This document shows positions 15,665 to 20,965 of a stretch of DNA of 20,965 nucleotides, one piece after another (within the stretch, counting starts at the first letter, position 1; each line of letters starts with the position of its first letter). Origin of the DNA: Phenylobacterium aquaticum (GTDB lineage Bacteria > Pseudomonadota > Alphaproteobacteria > Caulobacterales > Caulobacteraceae); assembly GCF_947378715.1 (NCBI RefSeq), contig NZ_CANCLE010000062.1, forward strand, positions 1 through 20,965, read 5' to 3'. The position numbers and the translations under genes are program-made. The notes under the pieces were generated by a model. That model was given only the letters and a program-made list of their open reading frames with translations, made no database searches and had not been told where the DNA came from.

Positions 15665-15888
15665 GCCCCGTTCGCGCCCCGAAATGGGTAAAGGCGCAGA
15701 AAAAGCCGACGGTCTCCCCGTCGTCTGTGTCAGTCTGTTCTGCTGAAGATATCCATTGGCGGGGTGGCGGGCCCCGTCAGTAAGATCATCGTGGACGGGC
15801 GGCACGATCTAGACTTGATAGATCATCAAATCACGACCTCAGACTGCAAAATCTGGGCGGATCATCTCCGTCCGGAAACGGCTGACCG
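15665..15888. other. Non-coding gap upstream of the lipoprotein gene with several inverted repeats
   Basis: Part of the 275-base gap between the BVMO and the SH3b-LprI gene. No gene is supported. It holds a second small hairpin CGACGG-tctcc-CCGTCG (15707-15723), an ATCGTG-N9-CACGAT repeat (15788-15808) and a TTGAT-N5-ATCAA repeat (15815-15829). The last two lie within 101 bases of the next start codon and could be regulatory. The DNA around 15810-15860 is AT-richer than its surroundings, as expected for a promoter. Confidence 0.45.
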
Positions 15889-16560
15889 ATGAGCGAACCC
15901 TCGGCGCCCAAGCCGGGCCGCCCGGCGGGATGGGGGACGCGGCGGCTGGTCCTGGCCGGGGCGGCCTGCCTGCTGCTGCTGGCCGGGCTGGTCGGCTGCC
16001 AGACCTGGCGCGACCTCGCCAGCCTGATGCCCGGCGCGACCCATGCGAAGGTCGATCGGTTCTACCGGCCGGTCCAGTTCACGGTCGGGCCTCAGCCGGT
16101 CAATGTCCGCAACGGACCGGGCGCCAAGTTCCACAGCCTCGGCGGCCTGGAGGCGGGCAGCCAGGTCACCGCGCTCGGACGGACCATGGCCGCCAATGGC
16201 GCCTCCTGGCTGATGGTCCGCTATGGCTATCACCCCCTGGCCTTCATCAATGAGCGGCTGGTGGTGGGCCCTGGCGGGACCAGTTCGCTGGCCACCAGCT
16301 TCAACTGCGTCCAGGCGCATGAATGGGCCGAGCGGGCCATCTGCAGCGACACCGCGCTCGCCAAGGCCGACCGCGACCTCTCCCTCGCCTATTCCCGGCA
16401 GATCGCCCTGCACCCCGGCCCCGACCAGGAAGCCCTGCGCGCCAGCCAGCGGGCCTGGATCGTCACCCGCAACGCCTGCGTCACCGATCCTCAACCGACC
16501 GATTGCGTGGCCAAGGCCTATCAGGCGCGCATCGCCGCCCTGGCCGTTGCGGCCCCTTAG
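15889..16560 (+). CDS. Putative lipoprotein with SH3b and LprI-like (DUF1311) domains
   Basis: A 223-residue envelope protein. After a basic N terminus comes a hydrophobic stretch (20-36) ending in LVGC, a lipobox with Cys37 as the lipidated residue. Residues about 65-125 form a bacterial SH3 domain (VNVRNGPGAKFHSLGGLEAGSQVTALG), typically a cell-wall or ligand-binding module. Residues 137-220 resemble the LprI/DUF1311 lysozyme-inhibitor family (FNCVQAHEWAERAICSDTALAKADRDLSLAYS, with later cysteines C197 and C206 for disulfides). Together these suggest a periplasmic protein that may protect the wall from lysozyme-like enzymes; this is inference. An alternative is an uncleaved signal anchor. 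The start is the only sensible ATG before the signal. The hot-dog gene follows after 73 bases. Confidence 0.78.
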   Translation: MSEPSAPKPGRPAGWGTRRLVLAGAACLLLLAGLVGCQTWRDLASLMPGATHAKVDRFYRPVQFTVGPQPVNVRNGPGAKFHSLGGLEAGSQVTALGRTMAANGASWLMVRYGYHPLAFINERLVVGPGGTSSLATSFNCVQAHEWAERAICSDTALAKADRDLSLAYSRQIALHPGPDQEALRASQRAWIVTRNACVTDPQPTDCVAKAYQARIAALAVAAP

Positions 16561-16633
16561 GGGTCCGCGCGGGCTTGCGCACGCCTCAACTCGCCCTAGC
16601 ATCGCGCCGCGCCCGACACCTGGAGACCCGGCC

Positions 16634-17554
16634 ATGAGCTTCGACACGCCCCTGATCCTGAGCGGCCCTTTGCGCGGCCCCCGTCAGATGCTGGCCGACC
16701 AGGAATATGGCGGCCACTCCTCGATCCATGACGACGCCATGGCCGAGAAGCTGGGCTTTCGCGCCGGCCCCATCGAGGGGCCGACCCATTTCAGCCTGTT
16801 CCCGCCCTTGCTGGAGAAGATCTGGGGCCAGGCCTGGTTCGAGCGCGGCTGCCTGTCCTCCCACTATCTGAACATGGTCATCGAGGGCGAGGAGGTCCGC
16901 GCCTTCGCCGCCTGGCCCGCTGAGGGCGCGACCACCACCCGGGTCTGGGCCGAAAAGGCCGACGGCACGCCGGTGCTGGAAGCCAGCGCCAGCCTGGGCC
17001 CCGACCATGGTCCGACCCTGCTGGAACAGCGCATGGCCCAGCTGCGGCCGCCGGAGAAGTTGCTGATCCTCGAAGACCTCACCGTGGGCATGAAGGGCGC
17101 GCGCGACGAGGCCGTGCGCATGGACCCCGACCAGAATATGGGCGCGCTCTACCCCTTCTCCCTGAACCAGAAGCTGGCGGCGATCACCGAGACCTCGCCC
17201 TGGTACTCCGACGCCAAGGCCTCGCCCTGGGGCCGGGCGATCATCCCGCTGGAGATGGTCAGCGTGCTGGCCGAATATTCCAGCCGCCAGGCCGAGTTCC
17301 CGGTGAAGGGCCCGGCCGTCGGCCTGTTCGCCGACCAGGAGATCCGCATGATCGACGGCCCGCTGTTCGTCGGCGAGGACTATGTCATCCGCCGCGAGAT
17401 CGCCGCCCTGGCCGAAAGCCGCCGCACCGAATCCTACTGGGTGCGGACGAAAATCTACGACGCCACCGGCGCTGTCCTGAAGGCCGAGATGCTGCTCAAT
17501 CACGCGACCCTGAAGGACTCCTACGCAGGCTACGCCCAACCTGCGAGCGCCTGA
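16634..17554 (+). CDS. Double hot-dog (MaoC-like) protein with degenerate hydratase motif
   Basis: A 306-residue protein that looks like two hot-dog units. The first has YGGHSSIHDDAMAEKLGFRAGPIEGPTHFSLF (25-55), clearly related to the MaoC motif G-D-x-N-P-I-H, but reading G-G-H-S-S-I-H, so the catalytic Asp is Gly27 while His32 is kept. The second half (about 170-300) ends EDYVIRREIAALAESRRTESYWVRTKIYD and LKAEMLLNHATLKDS, as in the C-terminal strands of this fold. GGAG stands about 8 bases before the ATG. It may be an acyl-CoA/thioester-binding protein, a thioesterase or an altered hydratase. The nearby acyl-CoA dehydrogenase supports acyl-CoA metabolism. Confidence 0.77.
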   Translation: MSFDTPLILSGPLRGPRQMLADQEYGGHSSIHDDAMAEKLGFRAGPIEGPTHFSLFPPLLEKIWGQAWFERGCLSSHYLNMVIEGEEVRAFAAWPAEGATTTRVWAEKADGTPVLEASASLGPDHGPTLLEQRMAQLRPPEKLLILEDLTVGMKGARDEAVRMDPDQNMGALYPFSLNQKLAAITETSPWYSDAKASPWGRAIIPLEMVSVLAEYSSRQAEFPVKGPAVGLFADQEIRMIDGPLFVGEDYVIRREIAALAESRRTESYWVRTKIYDATGAVLKAEMLLNHATLKDSYAGYAQPASA

Positions 17555-17649
17555 GCCGCGCTTTCGAAATGGGGTGATCGCCGGTGGCCTTATCGCCGCC
17601 GCGCCCGTACCTGACACCGACGCGACGCGCGCGACCGACGCCGCGCCCG

Positions 17650-18132
17650 ATGGAGATGATGATCTTGGCCGAGACGAAGCCTGCCGCCCGCAAACCCAAT
17701 CCGGCCCTGCGCCTGGCCCTGATCCGCCAGATCCACGTCTATCTGGGGGTGTTCATCGCCCCCAGCCTGTTGTTCTTCGCCGTCACCGGCGCCCTGCAGC
17801 TGTTCAGCCTGCACGAAGCCCAGCCCGGCTATAAGCCGGCCCCGATCATCGAAAAGCTCGGCGAGCTGCACAAGAACCAGAAGTTCGCCCTGAAGCCCGC
17901 GCGTGCGTCCAAGCCCGCCGCCGCAAAGCCCGCCGCCGCTGAGCCGGCGCGTAAGACGCCCGCCTGGAATGTCGCGGCGCTGAAGTTCCTGTTCCTGGTG
18001 GTGGCTCTGAGCCTGATCGCCAGCACCGTGCTCGGGGTCTGGATGGCGCTGACCTATAACCGTCGCAAGCGCGTGATCTGGGCCCTGCTCGCCGCAGGAG
18101 CCCTGCTGCCGGCCCTGCTCGCCCTGGCCTGA
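17650..18132 (+). CDS. Small PepSY-type transmembrane protein
   Basis: About 160 residues with an N-terminal segment ALIRQIHVYLGVFIAPSLLFFAVTGALQLFSLHE (23-55) that matches the first helix of PepSY-associated membrane proteins. A Lys/Ala/Pro-rich linker (81-105), a second helix (about 108-133, ending GVWMALTYNRRKR) and a third hydrophobic stretch (142-160) follow. Full PepSY-TM proteins are roughly 350-500 residues, so this is a compact relative, probably membrane-bound and of unknown function. The start is uncertain: ATG 17650, 17656 and 17659 are possible, and TTG 17665 has the best-placed ribosome site (GGAG, 9 bases). It converges with the acyl-CoA dehydrogenase gene with only 3 bases between stops. 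Confidence 0.68.
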   Translation: MEMMILAETKPAARKPNPALRLALIRQIHVYLGVFIAPSLLFFAVTGALQLFSLHEAQPGYKPAPIIEKLGELHKNQKFALKPARASKPAAAKPAAAEPARKTPAWNVAALKFLFLVVALSLIASTVLGVWMALTYNRRKRVIWALLAAGALLPALLALA

Positions 18133-18145
18133 CGTTCAGGCCAGG
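18123..18145. terminator. Hairpin with 10-bp arms that contain both convergent stop codons
   Basis: CCTGGCCTGA (18123-18132) and TCAGGCCAGG (18136-18145) are perfect inverted copies with only CGT between them. The TGA stop of the PepSY-type gene ends the left arm, and the TGA of the acyl-CoA dehydrogenase, read on the other strand, ends the right. It probably serves as a shared bidirectional terminator or end-protecting hairpin. No T-run is present. Confidence 0.65.
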
Positions 18146-19332
18146 AGCGCGCGCGCCATGACGTTGCGCTGGGTCTCGCTGGCCCCGGAATAGATGGTGG
18201 CCGCCCGCACGGCCAGGTGCTTGGCCATGGCCCGCGCGCCCACGTCCAGGGCGGGATCGATCTGGCCAAGCGCCTCAAGGCTCGCGGCGGCATAGGGCCC
18301 CGCGACCTCCATGGCCAGTTCGGCGACCTTCTGGTGCAGCTCGCTGCCGGTGAGTTTCAGCATCGAGGGCCTCAGGTCGTCGTTCGCCCGGGGCCGACCG
18401 GCGGGCAGGGCCGCCAGCTCCATCTGCTCGAAGGCCTCCAGCTCGATCTCCAGGCCGGCCAAACGGCGGCGCACGGCGGGTTCCAGGGTCGCCCCGGCCT
18501 CGGCGACGGCGATCTGGGTGCGGCGGAACACCCGGCGGACCAGGGCGGCGGGGGTGTTGTTCGACCGCGCCAGCTGCATCAGCCGCTTGGCCACCGCCCA
18601 GCCCTCCCCTTCCACGCCGATGCGGTTGGCGACCGGCACGCGGACATCGTCGAAGAATTCCTGGTTGAACTCATGCTCCCCGGCCAGGCCGGGGATCGGG
18701 GTGATGGTCAGGCCGGGGCTGGGCAGGTCGATCAAGAGGAAGGTCAGCCCCTCCTGGCGCCTGGCGCCGTCAGCGGTGCGGACAATGGCGAACATGCGGT
18801 TGGCGAGATGGGCGCCCGTCGTCCAGATCTTCGTGCCGCGCAGCACATAGTCGTCGCCGTCCCGCACAGCGCGCGTCGAGATCGCCGCCAGGTCGGAGCC
18901 CGCGCCCGGCTCGGAAAAGCCCTGGCACCACAGGTCCTCGCCGCTCAGCATGGGGGTGATGTAGCGGGCGCGCTGCTCGGCCGTGCCCATCTCGATCAAC
19001 AGCGGCCCGATGCTGCGCAGGCCCGTGGCGAACAGCACCGGCGCATCATTGAGCGCGCACTCGCGGTCAAACAGGAACCGCTGCCGCGCGCTCCAGCCGG
19101 GTCCGCCGAACGCCTCCGGCCAGGCCGGCGCGATCCAGCCCTGGACATAGAGCCGGCGATGCCAGGTCCGGCAGGCCTCGATCTCGGAATGCACGCCCAG
19201 GGTCTGGGCCCCGGCCCGCCGCAGGTCCGGCGTCAGGGCGACGCCCAGAAAGGCCCGAACCTCGGCGAGGAAGGCCTGGTCGTCGCCGTCGGTCATGGCC
19301 CGCGACGGCGCTGGAGTGGCGAAGCTGTCCAC
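18136..19332 (-). CDS. Acyl-CoA dehydrogenase
   Basis: A 398-residue FAD enzyme that oxidises an acyl-CoA at C2-C3. It shows the N-terminal helical domain (to about 130, with APAWPEAFGGPGWS), the beta domain signature WCQGFSEPGAGSDLAAI (135-151), GTKIWTTGAHLANRM and the C-terminal IYSGASETQRNVMARALL. This arrangement fits the FadE-like or steroid-degradation type rather than the short-chain type. GTG 19332 is chosen because AAGGA stands 5 bases before it; ATG 19296 is an alternative with a poor ribosome site. It is divergent from an exported metallo-hydrolase, with an FNR/FixK-like box between. The substrate is unknown. It could process acyl-CoA from the compounds handled by the BVMO, but that is speculative. 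Confidence 0.95.
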   Translation of the reverse strand: MDSFATPAPSRAMTDGDDQAFLAEVRAFLGVALTPDLRRAGAQTLGVHSEIEACRTWHRRLYVQGWIAPAWPEAFGGPGWSARQRFLFDRECALNDAPVLFATGLRSIGPLLIEMGTAEQRARYITPMLSGEDLWCQGFSEPGAGSDLAAISTRAVRDGDDYVLRGTKIWTTGAHLANRMFAIVRTADGARRQEGLTFLLIDLPSPGLTITPIPGLAGEHEFNQEFFDDVRVPVANRIGVEGEGWAVAKRLMQLARSNNTPAALVRRVFRRTQIAVAEAGATLEPAVRRRLAGLEIELEAFEQMELAALPAGRPRANDDLRPSMLKLTGSELHQKVAELAMEVAGPYAAASLEALGQIDPALDVGARAMAKHLAVRAATIYSGASETQRNVMARALLA

Positions 19333-19397
19333 CGCGATCCTTCCGGCAGGCGGGTTGGTCCTGCCGTGATCCTGGACCCCGGCGCGCCTCCCCGGCC

Positions 19398-19411
19398 TTG
19401 ACCCAGGTCAA
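19398..19411. promoter_or_regulatory. FNR/FixK-like box TTGACCCAGGTCAA
   Basis: A perfect TTGA-N6-TCAA palindrome (TTGAC-N4-GTCAA), extended by C and G to 7-bp arms (19397-19412). It matches the CRP/FNR-superfamily consensus used by FNR, FnrL and FixK in alphaproteobacteria. It lies 66 bases upstream of the acyl-CoA dehydrogenase GTG and 103 bases upstream of the metallo-hydrolase ATG. A -10-like TATTAT (19430-19435) follows on the plus strand at about the class II spacing. Confidence 0.5.
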
Positions 19412-19429
19412 GCCAGGCCACAGCTCGAA

Positions 19430-19435
19430 TATTAT
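19430..19435 (+). promoter_or_regulatory. -10-like TATTAT downstream of the FNR/FixK-like box
   Basis: TATTAT matches 5 of 6 bases of TATAAT in GC-rich DNA and would start transcription near 19442. The FNR-like box is then centred around -38, close to the -41.5 typical of class II activation; a small shift in the true start would fit. No -35 hexamer is needed in such promoters. Confidence 0.4.
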
Positions 19436-19514
19436 TGCACGATAACTGCCATTAGTTCACTCTGCCGCCAGGACCGGGCGAACCTTTCGGCGCGCCCGCC
19501 TGGGAGCCATGGGT

Positions 19515-20549
19515 ATGATGTTTTCGCGACGGGTTCTGGCGGCGGCGTCCGCCCTGTTGATGCTCGGCTCCGGCGCGGCCTTCGCCCAGGCGCCGGCCCC
19601 CGCCGACAGCCTGAAGGTCACCCTCTGCGGCACCTCCGGCCCCTTGCCGGTCCGCGACCGCGCCAAGCCCTGCGTGGCGATCCAGGCGGGCGGTTCGCTC
19701 TATCTGGTCGATATCGGTTCAGAAGCGTCAGAGAACCTGCAGCTGTGGCGCATGCCGATCGCCACCACGCGCGCGGTGTTCATCACCCACCTGCACTCCG
19801 ACCACATCGGCGACCTCGGCGAATTCAACATGCAGAGCTGGGTCGCCGGCCGTCCCGCCCCGCTGCAGGTGGTGGGTCCGCCGGGCGTCGAGCATCTGGC
19901 CTCGGGCCTGAACGAGGCCTATGGCCCAGACCACGGCTTCCGCCACGCCCACCATGAGCACGGCGCGGTCAAGCTGCCGATCGCGGCGGGCCTGCTGCAG
20001 GCCAGGGTCATCCCCATGCCGGCCAAGCCGGACGCTCAGGGCGTCCAGAGCCATGTCGCCTGGCGCCAGGACGGCCTGACCGTCACCGCCATCGCCGTGA
20101 ACCACAAGCCGGTCGCCCCGGCCTATGCCTATCGCTTCGATTACAAGGGCCGCTCCGTCGTGGTCAGCGGCGACACCATCAAGTGGCTGCCGCTCGCCAC
20201 GGCGTCCAAGGGCGCCGACGTGCTGATCCACGAGGCCCAGAACAACGGCATGACGCGACAGCTGTCAGACGGTCTGGCGATGATCGGCCAGGACCGGATG
20301 AGCTCGATCCTCGGCGACACGGTCAGCTATCACACCACCCCGGTCGAGGCCGCCGAGATCGCCAAGCTGGCGGGGGTGAAGCAATTGGTGCTGACCCATC
20401 TGACCCAGGCCGGCCTGCCCTTCTTCACGCCCGAGGCCTTCACCAAGGGGATCGACGCCGTGGGCTTCCCCAACTGGCGCCTGGCCAAGGACGGCATGAC
20501 CATCGACCTGCCGGTCGGCGGCGACGAGATCCGTTTCGGCCAGAACTAG
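19515..20549 (+). CDS. Exported metallo-beta-lactamase-fold hydrolase (RNase Z/arylsulfatase-like)
   Basis: A 344-residue protein with a clear signal peptide (MMFSRRVLAAASALLMLG...AFA|QA, cleavage about after residue 24), so it is periplasmic or secreted. Zinc ligands are visible in THLHSDH (His92, His94, Asp96, His97), NH at His197, SGDT (Asp220) and the C-terminal LTH. The layout, with VDIG before strand 2 and SGDT, is that of the RNase Z/AtsA-like branch, but the export signal argues against tRNA processing. Arylsulfatase, phosphodiesterase or lactonase activity is possible. ATG 19515 is preferred because GGGAG lies 8 bases before it; 19509 would leave only 2. It ends in CTAG shared with the convergent DUF4345 gene. 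Confidence 0.92.
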   Translation: MMFSRRVLAAASALLMLGSGAAFAQAPAPADSLKVTLCGTSGPLPVRDRAKPCVAIQAGGSLYLVDIGSEASENLQLWRMPIATTRAVFITHLHSDHIGDLGEFNMQSWVAGRPAPLQVVGPPGVEHLASGLNEAYGPDHGFRHAHHEHGAVKLPIAAGLLQARVIPMPAKPDAQGVQSHVAWRQDGLTVTAIAVNHKPVAPAYAYRFDYKGRSVVVSGDTIKWLPLATASKGADVLIHEAQNNGMTRQLSDGLAMIGQDRMSSILGDTVSYHTTPVEAAEIAKLAGVKQLVLTHLTQAGLPFFTPEAFTKGIDAVGFPNWRLAKDGMTIDLPVGGDEIRFGQN

Positions 20550-20923
20550 GCGGCGACCAGCGACCGGCGGCCAAAGGCCAGGATCACCACCAATACGGCC
20601 TCGACCACCATGGGCCCGACCATCTCCGGCTGCAGGCCCTGGACCAGCACCGTGATCACCCGGCCGGCCAGGGCCGCGCCGATCAGCAGCATGGGGGCGG
20701 TCAACAGCCTGGCGTCCGCGCGGATCGCCGCCGCCAGGGTCAGGCCGCCCACCACCCCGAAGAAGCCGGCGAGGTCAGCCCGCAGCGTCGCCAGGCCGAG
20801 CGGCCCCGTGGCCGACACCCCCAGCTTCGCCCCCGCCATGGCCGGATCAAGCCACAGCCGCGCGGTCAGCATGAGGGCCGCGAGCCCGATCACACCCAGC
20901 AGCAGACGCAGGACCAGTCGCAT
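20546..20923 (-). CDS. DUF4345-like small integral membrane protein
   Basis: A 125-residue hydrophobic protein with about four membrane segments (around 5-23, 51-69, 75-94 and 103-118). The pattern is a first helix, then ARLWLDPAMAGAKLGVSATGPLGLATLRADLAGFFGVVGG, resembling DUF4345 proteins, whose function is unknown. The RADLAGFF block is the most conserved-looking element. ATG 20923 is preferred over 20956 because GAGG stands about 8 bases before it and translation then starts directly at the first helix. Its stop shares the CTAG tetranucleotide with the convergent metallo-hydrolase. Upstream of it (20924-20965) only a short stretch of the window remains. Confidence 0.76.
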   Translation of the reverse strand: MRLVLRLLLGVIGLAALMLTARLWLDPAMAGAKLGVSATGPLGLATLRADLAGFFGVVGGLTLAAAIRADARLLTAPMLLIGAALAGRVITVLVQGLQPEMVGPMVVEAVLVVILAFGRRSLVAA

Positions 20924-20965
20924 GGCGGAACCTCGAAGGACGATAATGACATTCACTATGCCACC

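Noticed and set aside
15815..15829. TTGAT-N5-ATCAA as an FNR box
   Set aside because: The spacing is 5 bases, not the 4 required (N6 between TTGA and TCAA). It is kept only as an unassigned inverted repeat.

Overview
This is a GC-rich chromosomal window from what is most likely an alphaproteobacterium, plausibly of the Caulobacteraceae (Caulobacter/Phenylobacterium type). That placement is inference. It rests on base composition, the order cobA–DUF2849–cysI–DUF934 typical of alphaproteobacterial sulfite reduction operons, a small free-standing HPt protein, and many enzymes of lipid or hydrophobic-compound metabolism. I find 25 protein genes (one cut by the left edge) and one tRNA. I see no insertion sequence, phage gene, CRISPR array, rRNA or obvious pseudogene.

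Layout. (1) 1-3082, minus strand: a tightly packed sulfite-reduction operon with a uroporphyrinogen-III methyltransferase for siroheme, DUF2849, a siroheme/4Fe-4S sulfite reductase and DUF934. A GcvA-like LysR regulator diverges from it (3258-4214). (2) 4225-4740: an HPt phosphotransfer protein and tRNA-Lys(CTT). (3) 4945-7713, plus strand: a three-gene operon encoding a PhyH-type Fe(II)/2-oxoglutarate dioxygenase, an aldo/keto reductase and an alpha/beta hydrolase that starts with TTG inside the end of the reductase gene. It has a recognisable promoter and an inverted repeat near the expected transcription start. A TetR regulator converges on it, and a VOC-fold protein diverges from the TetR gene. 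(4) 8983-13619: a compact set of putative glycan- or small-molecule-decoration genes: a hexapeptide acyltransferase, a SAM methyltransferase, a CgeB-like glycosyltransferase, a TylF-like methyltransferase, and two paralogous alpha/beta hydrolases of unusual type on either side of the TylF gene. (5) 13793-19332: a Baeyer-Villiger monooxygenase, an SH3b-LprI lipoprotein, a double hot-dog protein with a degenerate MaoC motif, a small PepSY-type membrane protein and an acyl-CoA dehydrogenase. (6) 19515-20923: an exported metallo-beta-lactamase-fold hydrolase, preceded by a perfect FNR/FixK-like palindrome, and a DUF4345 membrane protein.

How the genes work together. The first operon reduces sulfite to sulfide and makes part of its own cofactor. 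The 4.9-7.7 kb operon looks like a hydroxylation, oxidoreduction and hydrolysis route for an unknown hydrophobic substrate. The 9-13.6 kb block has transferases and hydrolases but no polymerase or exporter, so it probably modifies a glycan or metabolite made elsewhere. The BVMO, hot-dog protein and acyl-CoA dehydrogenase fit oxidation of ketones or fatty-acyl compounds. Several gene pairs converge with little or no spacing and have palindromes over or between their stop codons. The best candidates for something undescribed are the decoration block with its paired RGAF-type hydrolases, and the PhyH/AKR/hydrolase operon.
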